This document shows positions 1-6,811 of a stretch of 39,155 bases of DNA, piece by piece. The DNA comes from a virus, in the IMG/VR virus record IMGVR_UViG_3300034105_001689, positions 1-39,155 of that record, one strand, 5' to 3'. The position numbers and the translations under genes were made by a program. The notes under the pieces are model-generated. The model saw only the letters and a list, made by a program, of their open reading frames with translations. It searched no databases and was not told where the DNA came from. Each line of letters begins with the position of its first letter. The stretch's first letter is position 1.

Positions 1-225
1 TATTCTATGTGACCTACCAAACTCATCCTTGAATGTTATACACCCATCTTTCTCCACATACTTTTCAGTGTAGAAACTTGTCTCTTGACGTTTGTTACCC
101 GGAATGGATATTTCATATAGGTGTCCACCTTTTTTTATTTCACCAATCAAATACCCTCTATAACCAACAATACCAATAACAACCGCAAAAACAACTATTA
201 CAAACACAAATACCCAATTTCTCAT
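1..225 (-). CDS. Membrane-anchored small protein, 3' end outside the window
   Basis: The reading frame starts with ATG at 225 and stays open to the window edge, giving 75 visible residues. Residues about 4-22 are a strongly hydrophobic segment (WVFVFVIVVFAVVIGIVGY), so the product is probably an inner-membrane protein with a short cytoplasmic start and a polar domain behind it. The visible domain has no motif I recognise. It starts one base after the stop of the upstream gene at 227, so the two are translated from one message together with the gene at 411-917. Confidence 0.6.
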   Translation of the reverse strand, partial: MRNWVFVFVIVVFAVVIGIVGYRGYLIGEIKKGGHLYEISIPGNKRQETSFYTEKYVEKDGCITFKDEFGRSHRI

Positions 226-226
226 C

Positions 227-409
227 TTAATCTAATTTATTATTAATAATTGACGCTAAAACTCCACAACAAGCACCAACACCTATAAATACTCCGGTTG
301 GAATCTGATGTATATTACCTCCACATACTATAACACTAACACACACTAAACCAATAACCACACTATAAATCAGTATGGACAAAAACATCCCTCTTAACAT
401 TTCTCTCAT
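227..409 (-). CDS. Small two-helix membrane protein, unknown function
   Basis: A 60-residue product dominated by two hydrophobic segments (about residues 9-30 and 38-55) separated by a short glycine- and proline-containing turn. There is no recognisable family. Three in-frame ATGs lie at residues 1, 4 and 8; the first leaves only one base after the upstream stop and fits the tight operon packing. Its place between two other membrane-anchored small proteins suggests a shared membrane role, but nothing in the sequence names it. Confidence 0.6.
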   Translation of the reverse strand: MREMLRGMFLSILIYSVVIGLVCVSVIVCGGNIHQIPTGVFIGVGACCGVLASIINNKLD

Positions 410-410
410 A

Positions 411-917
411 TTATCTAAATTTTTCCATTCTTTTTTTAATTAACTCAGCTGTATCATAATCTTCATTTTCTAATGATTGTTTCAAATACACCTCACACTC
501 AATTTCATTCATTAAGTCAATTGGTTTACCATCAACTTTTTTACCGGTAGATTTACTACCTTCTCCAACACCACCTGTAAATCCGGGTTCACAACCCATT
601 ACTTTCTTAGCATCTTCATAATTTTTTCTCCAAGTTGCTGATTTGTTAAAATTCATTACAGACCAATTAACTTGATATGTCATATTATTACCACAACTAA
701 TATAAAGATTATTCAAATCCCACCCTTCAAGGGTTGCAAACTCTTTACTGTTTTGTTCTAAAATTCTATGGTAATCACCTCTAATCAAAGATAATTTATC
801 ACCAACTTTCCAATTTTTACATCTAGCCTTTCTGTTTTTGTTTTGGACAGAACTATAAACACCAATTAAAACAACTATTGCCAAAATAATACCTAAAATA
901 ATACCTAATACTTCCAT
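411..917 (-). CDS. Membrane-anchored protein with C-terminal UVR-like helical motif
   Basis: The frame is open from 986, but I start it at the internal ATG at 917, because a consensus promoter lies at 941-970 and the longer start would fall upstream of the transcript. The 168-residue product has one transmembrane helix at residues 4-22, a soluble middle part with two cysteines, and a C-terminus (EVYLKQSLENEDYDTAELI and following) that resembles the UVR motif of UvrB/UvrC, a short helical hairpin used for protein-protein contact. The UVR resemblance is by eye and could be chance. It is first gene of an operon with the two small membrane proteins downstream. Confidence 0.55.
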   Translation of the reverse strand: MEVLGIILGIILAIVVLIGVYSSVQNKNRKARCKNWKVGDKLSLIRGDYHRILEQNSKEFATLEGWDLNNLYISCGNNMTYQVNWSVMNFNKSATWRKNYEDAKKVMGCEPGFTGGVGEGSKSTGKKVDGKPIDLMNEIECEVYLKQSLENEDYDTAELIKKRMEKFR

Positions 918-940
918 AATTTTATAAATTAAATTCCCGA

Positions 941-970
941 CAAAGATAACACTATTTTTGATATAAACAA
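941..970 (-). promoter_or_regulatory. Bacteroidetes-type promoter (TTG-N19-TATCTTTG)
   Basis: On the minus strand TTG (970-968), 19 bases, then TATCTTTG (948-941). This matches the Bacteroidetes consensus TTG-N17-23-TAnnTTTG. It serves the gene starting at 917. The TTG overlaps the U-tract of the terminator just upstream. Confidence 0.75.
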
Positions 971-1004
971 AAAAAAACCTCAACAAAATTTACTCTGTTG
1001 AGGG
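969..1004 (-). terminator. Rho-independent terminator
   Basis: On the minus strand a CCTCAAC/GTTGAGG stem (978-984 with 997-1003), extended by AAAACC/GGGTTTT with one bulge, is followed by nine T residues (977-969). It ends transcription coming from the Nudix gene and from the candidate small RNA upstream. Confidence 0.8.
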
Positions 1005-1049
1005 TTTTAATAATACCAACCGTAGAAAGGGGTTGTTGGCTGAATGAGA
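970..1049 (-). ncRNA. Candidate small RNA between late-type promoter motif and terminator
   Basis: Between the Nudix stop at 1078 and the terminator at 969-1004 the minus strand carries an ATATTTATAA motif (1059-1050), identical to the one found before many late-type genes, then about 75 bases with no start codon. These contain a first hairpin (CCAAC at about 1039-1035 pairing with GTTGG at about 1020-1016) and then the terminator hairpin. Promoter, hairpins and terminator without a reading frame is the layout of a small RNA. It could also be only the 3' untranslated tail of the Nudix message. No family was recognised. Confidence 0.35.
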
Positions 1050-1059
1050 TTATAAATAT
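1050..1059 (-). promoter_or_regulatory. Late-type motif ATATTTATAA without a downstream ORF
   Basis: Minus-strand ATATTTATAA identical to the motif before the genes starting at 3633, 14295, 15728 and 21648. Downstream there is only the candidate small RNA and a terminator. Confidence 0.4.
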
Positions 1060-1077
1060 ATCGTAAAATTAGAAAAG

Positions 1078-1503
1078 TCAATCTTTTTTTAATATTCTTG
1101 TAATTAATCTACATAATTGGTCACTTTTATCATCAAATGGTAGATTTTCAAGGTTAAAATAACCACATTCCGTATGTTCCTCACCATCTCTAGCATTTTC
1201 CAAGTCCGGATTTATCTTCTCGTCCGTCTCCATCATAAAGACATACATCAACCCTTTAACCTCAGAACCATCACGATTATATCGTTTAACAAACCCAACT
1301 AAATTTAATTTATTATCTAACGTATAATTTGTTTCTTCTTCAAATTCTCTTTGAATACCATCCAAAGGATGTTCATTTTTTTCCAAATTACCACCCGGTA
1401 TACTCCACTGCCCCGGTAAACTACCCGTAGCGTTTCTTTTACACAACAATACCTCATCACCACATTTGACAATTACACCGGAATATCGTTTTACTTTTTT
1501 CAT
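1078..1503 (-). CDS. Nudix hydrolase
   Basis: A 141-residue Nudix-fold pyrophosphohydrolase, a family that cleaves nucleoside diphosphates linked to another moiety. The Nudix box starts at about residue 39: G, five residues, E, seven residues, then REFEEET, which follows GX5EX7REUXEEXGU except that Thr replaces the last Gly. The length is normal for a single-domain Nudix enzyme. The start at 1503 begins MKKVKRYSG, directly entering the first strand of the fold. It diverges from the DUF192 gene at 1533 with only 29 bases between starts. The substrate cannot be told: candidates are damaged dNTPs, mRNA caps or ADP-ribose compounds. Certain as to family, open as to substrate. Confidence 0.9.
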   Translation of the reverse strand: MKKVKRYSGVIVKCGDEVLLCKRNATGSLPGQWSIPGGNLEKNEHPLDGIQREFEEETNYTLDNKLNLVGFVKRYNRDGSEVKGLMYVFMMETDEKINPDLENARDGEEHTECGYFNLENLPFDDKSDQLCRLITRILKKD

Positions 1504-1519
1504 TTTATATTTTTTTGTG

Positions 1520-1528
1520 TATTTATAA
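1520..1528 (+). promoter_or_regulatory. Late-type promoter motif TATTTATAA
   Basis: GTATTTATAA on the plus strand ends four bases before the ATG at 1533. It is a member of the recurrent motif set described in the findings. Confidence 0.4.
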
Positions 1529-1532
1529 GTAT

Positions 1533-1880
1533 ATGGAATTAACTATAAACAAAAATAAATTCAAAGTCAAAACTGTCATCTCATCCAAAGACACTAGTCA
1601 AGGTATGATGAATAAAAGATTTGATGATACCTTTAATGGTATGTTATTTATTATGTCCGAAGGTCAACACTGTTTTTGGATGAAAAATTGTATAATACCA
1701 TTGGACATCATTATGATTGAAGATGATATTATAACAAAAATTCACCACAACTGTCCCCCTTGTAAAACCAAAGATTGTAGAAACTATTGTGGTGAAGGTG
1801 ATATGATACTTGAACTTCAAGGTGGAACCTGTAAAAAATTAGGTGTTAAATCGGGTGATAAAGTTATTCACTACGATTGA
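1533..1880 (+). CDS. DUF192 family protein
   Basis: A 115-residue protein with the landmarks of DUF192 (PF02643): GMMNKRF, then GMLFIM, then FWMKNCIIPLDIIMIEDD, and a C-terminal LELQGGTCKKLGVKSGDKV. The family is a small beta-rich domain of unknown biochemical role, often exported in bacteria, but here no signal peptide is present. A cysteine cluster (CPPC, then two more Cys) sits in the middle and might bind a metal or form disulfides; this is not typical of the family. I start at the ATG at 1533, the seventh codon of the open frame, because the TATTTATAA motif lies directly before it. The 3' end overlaps the convergent DHH gene by 10 bases. Confidence 0.85.
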   Translation: MELTINKNKFKVKTVISSKDTSQGMMNKRFDDTFNGMLFIMSEGQHCFWMKNCIIPLDIIMIEDDIITKIHHNCPPCKTKDCRNYCGEGDMILELQGGTCKKLGVKSGDKVIHYD

Positions 1881-3277
1881 TTTATCTTTTCCTGTAATAA
1901 TTTCACAAACTCATTCTGAATCATTTTAGTAAACTTAATGTAAGGAGCATCTTCCGATTCTCTATTATAACCACCGGTCCCTTTTGGTGGACGATTACTT
2001 CTACCCATAAAATTTAACCCCGATATATTTGTAATACATTTGTGTCCCCCACTATTTGCCTGAATAAAATCCCAAGCATTTACCTTAATGTTATCTAACA
2101 TTTGTCTATGTTCTTCAGGTAACTCAGAGAAAGGTTTTTCCATCATCTCACCGATGTGAATTAATTCCTCTTTACCATCTTCCTTATTTTTATATTCCTT
2201 ACCATACAACGCAACAAAATCTTTAAAGGTAAATCCTGTTGATTCCGAATTAAAATCTTTTGATGATTCTGAAATCCATTTAATTGTTGAAAGGGTTATC
2301 TCTCTTTGTTTTAATTGGTCCTCCCATTTTGATAATACCTCTTGGGCAATCTCACCTAAATTCACACCTTTTAATTGACGTTCTCCTTTGAATGGGTTAC
2401 AAGACGCTTGAACTAACCCTAACGGCCAAGCAATAACAATAAAGTCAGCCTCAGGATTATTTTTGAATGGTGTGTATCTATCGTAAGAACCTGGCTTAAA
2501 CATTGAACCCCCACCATATTGAACAATAACATTACCTAATACTTTAACATTAGGGTTAGTTTGCATTGATGTGACATAGTCTTCTTTATTCTTTTCAAGT
2601 TGGTCCGGTTTCGCGTATCCTTTCTCAACCATTATTCGTTTAATGGTGTGAAGTATATTTAATAACGATGGAGAACATTCCATAACCAATGTCTCTAAGA
2701 ACCCTGGTTTGTTTTTAAACGCTAATAATAGTTTGTTAACAACTAACCCCATTAACATTTTATTCTTTTCTAACGATTTCTCTTTATCTAATCTGAATAA
2801 GTAAGAGATTACTTGGTCCACTGAAATATCGTTAACCGCATAGTTTGCAGAATCTACAGTAGAAATAAGTAATATGTCTGAGGATGGGAATAATTCTTTT
2901 GGAGAAACTACCTGAGAGATTGTCTCAACATTTGAACGGGAACTTCTAAATGATGTTGATTTAGTGTCTTCAGCTCCGGCTTGTCTATCGTGGTGGTCTG
3001 TGTGAATCACAAACATTGGTTTTCCGTGAGCAAAATCAACTAAAACAGGCATCACGTCCCCTTTAGCGTCATTCTTCTTTACAGCGAACTCTTTATCACC
3101 ATATTGGATGATATGAGAATCTATTACATCAATACCATTATTCTTAAGATATTCTTTCATCGCAATAGCCGTAGTTACACCATCTAAATCTTGGTGAAAA
3201 TATATTTCAGCTTTAGGGTATCTTTTAGCAAGAGCGTTAATGTCTCTTAATCCACTTTCTTTTATAAGTTTTTTCAT
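1871..3277 (-). CDS. DHH-family phosphoesterase
   Basis: A 468-residue protein with the metal-binding motifs of the DHH superfamily (RecJ, NrnA, GdpP): HQDLD at residues 28-32, VDFAHG near 80-84, DHHD at 94-97, an Asp in STVDS at about 142, and a late GGH at 410-412 that matches the substrate-binding motif of the DHHA1 domain. These enzymes use two Mn ions to cleave phosphodiesters, as a 5'-3' exonuclease, nanoRNase or cyclic dinucleotide phosphodiesterase. Which of these applies cannot be told; between the DHH and GGH parts there are some 250 residues I do not recognise. It starts at 3277 with ATG overlapping the stop of the peptidoglycan-binding gene (TAATG), so it is co-transcribed with it. 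The first residues (MKKLIKESGLRDIN) faintly resemble the shared N-terminal tag of other proteins here. Confidence 0.8.
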   Translation of the reverse strand: MKKLIKESGLRDINALAKRYPKAEIYFHQDLDGVTTAIAMKEYLKNNGIDVIDSHIIQYGDKEFAVKKNDAKGDVMPVLVDFAHGKPMFVIHTDHHDRQAGAEDTKSTSFRSSRSNVETISQVVSPKELFPSSDILLISTVDSANYAVNDISVDQVISYLFRLDKEKSLEKNKMLMGLVVNKLLLAFKNKPGFLETLVMECSPSLLNILHTIKRIMVEKGYAKPDQLEKNKEDYVTSMQTNPNVKVLGNVIVQYGGGSMFKPGSYDRYTPFKNNPEADFIVIAWPLGLVQASCNPFKGERQLKGVNLGEIAQEVLSKWEDQLKQREITLSTIKWISESSKDFNSESTGFTFKDFVALYGKEYKNKEDGKEELIHIGEMMEKPFSELPEEHRQMLDNIKVNAWDFIQANSGGHKCITNISGLNFMGRSNRPPKGTGGYNRESEDAPYIKFTKMIQNEFVKLLQEKINQS

Positions 3278-3633
3278 TAATCTAAACCAAACATATGTAA
3301 ACCTTTATCAATGAAACTACCTTCATCGGATACACATTGTTTAAAAAGTTGAACGTCTTTATCAGACATTTTATTTTGTGTTTCAGGACCCCAAACACCA
3401 TCTGCGGTAACACCAATCTTAGATTGATATTTACTTAAAGCTTCCGCTGTTTTACCCGCTAGTAATCCGTCAACTTTTAATGGTTGATTCGCATCATCTT
3501 TATAACCTTTTTTGTTAAGGAAACATTGTATCCCTTTTTTAAGTTCAAAACCATCATTTTGTTCATTAACTAAACCATATCTTGAACGGATATCTCTTTT
3601 TTCATCTTCCGAAATTATAAATCTTTTTGCCAT
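3277..3633 (-). CDS. Peptidoglycan-binding domain protein with tag-like N-terminus
   Basis: A 118-residue protein whose residues about 35-90 fit the PG_binding_1 fold: an early KKGIQCFLNKKGY, then LKVDGLLAGKTAEALSKYQ, then IGVTADGVWGPETQNKM. Such domains bind the cell-wall sugar-peptide polymer. No catalytic domain and no signal peptide are present. The N-terminus (DIRSRYGLVNEQ, residues 14-25) closely matches that of the protein at 23411-24028 and ends in LVNE, a possible prohead-protease type site, so I infer a virion protein, perhaps packaged in the head. A late-type motif precedes the start. Confidence 0.75.
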   Translation of the reverse strand: MAKRFIISEDEKRDIRSRYGLVNEQNDGFELKKGIQCFLNKKGYKDDANQPLKVDGLLAGKTAEALSKYQSKIGVTADGVWGPETQNKMSDKDVQLFKQCVSDEGSFIDKGLHMFGLD

Positions 3634-3647
3634 AGTAATTGTTTTAG

Positions 3648-3657
3648 TTATAAATAT
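3648..3657 (-). promoter_or_regulatory. Late-type promoter motif ATATTTATAA
   Basis: Minus-strand ATATTTATAA 14 bases before the ATG at 3633, between that start and the terminator of the methyltransferase gene. Confidence 0.5.
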
Positions 3658-3670
3658 ACAGAAAATAAAA

Positions 3671-3690
3671 AAGAGGTTATTACACCTCTT
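3671..3690 (-). terminator. Rho-independent terminator
   Basis: Perfect AAGAGGT/ACCTCTT stem with a six-base loop, overlapping the last codons and stop of the methyltransferase gene and followed on the minus strand by a T-rich run (3670-3660). Confidence 0.8.
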
Positions 3691-4540
3691 CTTTTAATTC
3701 TAATTTTGTTTGTTTTCGTTCATCAATTAATGATTGAACTCTTTTCCTTGCAATTTCTGTATAATCCGGAGATAACTCAATTCCAATCCATCGTCTATCT
3801 AATAACTCAGCCGCAAAAGCTGAAGTCCCACTTCCCATAAAAGGGTCAAGAACAATATCATTTTTATAAGACAATATCTTAATCGCCTTTGATGGAATGT
3901 CCATTGAGAATGTGGCTTTAGTTAATGACCTAGTATCCGCAAAATATTCCCATCTACCAAACACCAAATTCATAAATTCTTTTTTATCTTCGTCCTGATA
4001 AATCATTTTGTTTTTAACCTTACCATCTTCAGTAGTAACCTCAGTTGATATTCCCATCCATTGTGAAACTCCTTTAGTTAATTTTTTACTACTTTTCTTA
4101 TAAGCCAATATGATACACTCTTTAGGATTATAGATATAAGGTGCTGACGCACTCATCCAAGAACCCCAAGCCGTTTGTCGAACTCTATGTGGACTATCTT
4201 CCGTAAGGTCGACTAACCCACTAAATTTAAACCCAACTTCTTTCATTAACATCCAAAACTCGGCAACGAATAATATTCTCCCACCTCTTTCTTGGACATT
4301 CAATTCATTTGGGACATTCACAGCAATTCGACCATCATCTTTTAATACTCGGAACGCCTCTCTCAACCAATCCTTTGACCACTCGTAATATTCCTCCATT
4401 GGTAAATCATCCTTATGAACATCATACGAAATGTTTACATTATATGGTGGTGATGTTACTAGTAAATCAATTGAACCTTCAGGAAATGTTTTCATTACCT
4501 CAATACAATCTCCATTAATTATCTTTCCTGTTTCTATCAT
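3680..4540 (-). CDS. Site-specific DNA methyltransferase (N4-cytosine/N6-adenine)
   Basis: A 286-residue AdoMet-dependent DNA methyltransferase. The catalytic motif TSPPYN lies at residues 29-34 and the AdoMet-binding motif DPFMGSGTSAFAAELL at 232-247, so the motifs are in the beta-class order; SPPY is seen both in N4-cytosine and in some N6-adenine enzymes, so the modified base is open. The product is full length and no restriction endonuclease gene lies nearby, which favours self-modification of phage DNA against host restriction. It follows the 101-residue gene by four bases and ends in a terminator that overlaps its stop. Confidence 0.9.
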   Translation of the reverse strand: MIETGKIINGDCIEVMKTFPEGSIDLLVTSPPYNVNISYDVHKDDLPMEEYYEWSKDWLREAFRVLKDDGRIAVNVPNELNVQERGGRILFVAEFWMLMKEVGFKFSGLVDLTEDSPHRVRQTAWGSWMSASAPYIYNPKECIILAYKKSSKKLTKGVSQWMGISTEVTTEDGKVKNKMIYQDEDKKEFMNLVFGRWEYFADTRSLTKATFSMDIPSKAIKILSYKNDIVLDPFMGSGTSAFAAELLDRRWIGIELSPDYTEIARKRVQSLIDERKQTKLELKEEV

Positions 4541-4544
4541 TTTA

Positions 4545-4850
4545 TTATTTTACGTGGTATTCCCACTCGTTTTCTTCATTTTTAATTGGTTCTAAACCTT
4601 GGTCTAAAAACACTGCGTTCTGTTCACCAGCATATAATCCTAATATATTATAATCGTAAAACTCTTCCGCTTCACCCATAGTCATTAAGTCTCTTTCTTG
4701 TAAGATGTTTAATATCTCTCGTTTTGAATATAATATCTTTCTTCCCGGAGAACCAAAGTCCTCAACAATACCAATAATTGCACTCTCTAAACCATCCAAT
4801 AAAATCGCACCTTCCGCGTATTGGTCAATATCTACTGTTACTTTATACAT
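4545..4850 (-). CDS. Hypothetical acidic protein, 101 residues
   Basis: No family recognised. The product begins MYKVTVDIDQYAEGAI and is mostly alternating hydrophobic and acidic residues, consistent with a small soluble alpha/beta protein. Its ATG overlaps the stop of the small GTG-initiated gene at 4843-5010, and its stop lies four bases before the methyltransferase start, so it belongs to the operon that runs from 6763 to 3680. Confidence 0.6.
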   Translation of the reverse strand: MYKVTVDIDQYAEGAILLDGLESAIIGIVEDFGSPGRKILYSKREILNILQERDLMTMGEAEEFYDYNILGLYAGEQNAVFLDQGLEPIKNEENEWEYHVK

Positions 4851-5010
4851 CTACTTTATCTATTTTTATTGAAATGTTAATATATTTGGGTAATACCTTA
4901 GGTTTAACTTTAACATTTATAATGTCTTCGTCGTCTATTAATTCCTCTACTTTGAAATCATCAATTTCAAGTCCTATTATTGATTCAATATATTCTTTAT
5001 TGATTTCCAC
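4843..5010 (-). CDS. Small GTG-initiated protein, 55 residues
   Basis: This frame fills an otherwise empty 150-base gap in the operon. It begins with GTG at 5010, overlapping the end of the DUF3310 gene, because an in-frame stop lies two codons upstream of the GTG and no ATG is available near the start. It reads VEINKEYIESIIGL, then an acidic DDFKVEELIDDED part and a basic, beta-like end (VKVKPKVLPKYINISIKID). The stop overlaps the ATG of the next gene. The overlaps on both sides and the lack of any other frame make it credible; the function is unknown. Confidence 0.6.
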   Translation of the reverse strand: MEINKEYIESIIGLEIDDFKVEELIDDEDIINVKVKPKVLPKYINISIKIDKVDV

Positions 5011-5230
5011 TTTCTAATCTTTCAATTTTACGATTTAAATACCACAACGCTTTCTTCATATCCTGAAGTTCTTTATCGGTATCTTTCTTACCCGCTCTTG
5101 CAACATATTTAACAACGTTGAAGATGTAAGCGTCTTTATCAAGACCCCAAGCTTCACAAACTTTTACAACCTCATAAGGATTGTCCTGACCTCCGTAATG
5201 TTCCGGGTGGTTCACCATTTCTTTATTCAT
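4997..5230 (-). CDS. DUF3310 family protein
   Basis: A 77-residue protein matching the phage-typical DUF3310 (PF11753): VNHPEHYGG at residues 6-14, then NPYEVVKVCEAWGL, then FNVVKYVARAGKKD, and the terminal DMKKALWYLNRKIERL. This small domain is frequent in phage genomes, sometimes fused to nucleotide-metabolism enzymes; its own activity is not established. The start overlaps the end of the upstream gene by eight bases and the end overlaps the GTG gene downstream, as expected for translational coupling. Confidence 0.85.
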   Translation of the reverse strand: MNKEMVNHPEHYGGQDNPYEVVKVCEAWGLDKDAYIFNVVKYVARAGKKDTDKELQDMKKALWYLNRKIERLESGNQ

Positions 5231-5609
5231 CTTTCTTAATATCTTGACATAATAGGTTAATATCTACCGGTTTAACAACAAATCTAAATTTAACAATTAA
5301 TAATTCACCATCACCATAATCACCCTCGATTTCCATATTGGAACCTTTAACTAACATATGTAACCCTCCAACTAAATCACCAACCGGACCTAAAAATTTA
5401 AGAATGATATCCGTAATTTTTGTCAAATCAGATGGGTTAAATGTGTATTCCACGGTTTGATAAATTTCTGTTGTAAAAATAAAATCCTCACCAATATTTT
5501 CAATATGGAATTTACGGAACAGATATTCCGGAATGTTAACATCCTCATTAACATTTATAGTGAACCTATTTTTAAACAGAGGTTCAATTGATTTAAATAA
5601 TTCGTTCAT
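5223..5609 (-). CDS. Hypothetical protein, 128 residues
   Basis: No family recognised. The sequence alternates beta-type hydrophobic stretches with charged turns, has no signal peptide, membrane helix or cysteine cluster, and is near neutral to acidic. It overlaps both neighbours by a few bases (ATGA with the gene ending at 5606), which marks it as a coupled member of the 6763-3680 operon. Confidence 0.6.
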   Translation of the reverse strand: MNELFKSIEPLFKNRFTINVNEDVNIPEYLFRKFHIENIGEDFIFTTEIYQTVEYTFNPSDLTKITDIILKFLGPVGDLVGGLHMLVKGSNMEIEGDYGDGELLIVKFRFVVKPVDINLLCQDIKKDE

Positions 5610-5827
5610 AATTTTACTAAATAATATCTACCCAATTTAATGGATTTTTTATACCCATTTCTAACCGAAAAGAGTGGTTTTGTGGTAACATTAATACCAA
5701 CCCCATCATTAATCCTAAGTGACCAACCTGATGGTGATTTACTAAACAATATTGATTGTTTAAATATTCTAATTACCGTTTGACTACACCCAATACCAAT
5801 GTGATAAGTTTTTTTAGATAGCCACAT
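5606..5827 (-). CDS. Small basic protein, unknown function
   Basis: About 73 residues, basic and rich in aromatic and beta-type residues (KKTYHIGIGCSQTVIRIF, SPSGWSLRINDGVGIN, GYKKSIKLGRYYLVKL). No family recognised; a nucleic-acid role would fit the charge but is only a guess. In-frame ATGs lie at 5839, 5836 and 5827; I use the last because it limits the overlap with the upstream winged-helix-like gene to 14 bases. Confidence 0.5.
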   Translation of the reverse strand: MWLSKKTYHIGIGCSQTVIRIFKQSILFSKSPSGWSLRINDGVGINVTTKPLFSVRNGYKKSIKLGRYYLVKL

Positions 5828-5996
5828 AGTAACCATCACTTAGTGAACTTTTCTGAATATATCCTTCTGAGATTAATACATCTAATTGTTTTTGTGACTC
5901 ATCAATACTCTGTTTAAGAATGTATTTTGAGATGTAACTAATATGGATTGGTTGTCTTAACTTATCCATCAAATTTTTAATTTGTTTCTTGTCCAT
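5814..5996 (-). CDS. Small winged-helix-like protein
   Basis: Sixty residues that read like a minimal winged helix-turn-helix: IKNLMDKLRQPIHISYISKY for the first helices, then SIDESQKQLDVLISEGYI for the recognition helix and the start of the wing, and KSSLSDGYYVAI as the beta hairpin. It could be a small DNA-binding regulator, or a domain used for protein contact. No family was identified with certainty. The ATG overlaps the stop of the upstream gene (TAATG). Confidence 0.55.
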   Translation of the reverse strand: MDKKQIKNLMDKLRQPIHISYISKYILKQSIDESQKQLDVLISEGYIQKSSLSDGYYVAI

Positions 5997-6763
5997 TATG
6001 ATATTAATTTTCTTGTTATAATAACGTTTTGATTGACATACGATAATATTTTTCTTTTAAAGATTGGAACTAAAGTCTGCTCTAATGGAAATATATCACT
6101 ACAAAACACCTCAAAGATTGGATAACCAACTTCATTGTTTTTCTCGTATGTTTTTGAAAAAGTAGAGATAATTTCCGGGATAGTCAAATCATCTTGTTGA
6201 CCTTTAAAAATTAATTTTAAAGATGTTTTTGTTTGGTTTTTAGTTTTATAGACTTTTCTTGTAGTATATTGCCAAACATATAAAATTTCCGGTGTCTTAT
6301 ATGAAAAAAAACCTGATTTACTTTGTAGATTGTTTTTATTTTTCTTTACAACAATATCTATGGAATCATAAACAATACTCCATATTGATTTTGCAAAGTT
6401 GAAATAGTCGTGTAATTGTGGTTGACTATTTTTTAATATTTTTTGATATTCAATTACTTCTTCATCGTCAAGTACCGGGATGTCCCTAACCTTTAAATCG
6501 TTTAATACCAATTCATCATCAGTAGATGTTAATTTTTTATCAACATATAAGATTTTGTTTTGGGTTAGTAAAGTTTGTATATTACCTAAATGTAATGAAA
6601 GCTCAATAAACATTGGGTAGACCTCCATTCTCTCAAGATGTTTGTTCATCTTTTGAAAGTAATCTAATAACACGTATTGTTTTTGTTCAGCATCTAAAAT
6701 ACCGTCAAACAACCAATCCGTGTCCATTATAAATTTATTCTTATTTTTCTGTCTCATTTCCAT
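5996..6763 (-). CDS. Conserved-looking hypothetical protein, 255 residues
   Basis: No named family. The protein has a helical N-terminal half (MDTDWLFDGILDAEQKQYVL, then LERMEVYPMFIELSLHLGNI) and a beta-rich C-terminal half. No signal peptide or membrane helix is seen. I have the impression that similar proteins are common in large flavobacterial and other environmental phages, but I cannot verify this. ATGs lie at residues 1, 3 and 13. It is the first gene of the operon running to 3680, with a possible TATATTTG promoter element just upstream. Confidence 0.65.
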   Translation of the reverse strand: MEMRQKNKNKFIMDTDWLFDGILDAEQKQYVLLDYFQKMNKHLERMEVYPMFIELSLHLGNIQTLLTQNKILYVDKKLTSTDDELVLNDLKVRDIPVLDDEEVIEYQKILKNSQPQLHDYFNFAKSIWSIVYDSIDIVVKKNKNNLQSKSGFFSYKTPEILYVWQYTTRKVYKTKNQTKTSLKLIFKGQQDDLTIPEIISTFSKTYEKNNEVGYPIFEVFCSDIFPLEQTLVPIFKRKILSYVNQNVIITRKLIS

Positions 6764-6775
6764 ATTCTATTATTT

Positions 6776-6783
6776 CAAATATA
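6776..6783 (-). promoter_or_regulatory. Possible TAnnTTTG promoter element
   Basis: TATATTTG on the minus strand 12 bases before the ATG at 6763. No TTG was found at the usual distance upstream, so the assignment is weak. Confidence 0.35.
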
Positions 6784-6811
6784 CAGGAAAAGATTGGAAA
6801 AAGGAATAGTT

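Noticed and set aside
3680-4540. Restriction-modification system
   Set aside because: Neighbouring genes are small phage-type unknowns; no endonuclease or specificity subunit is present.
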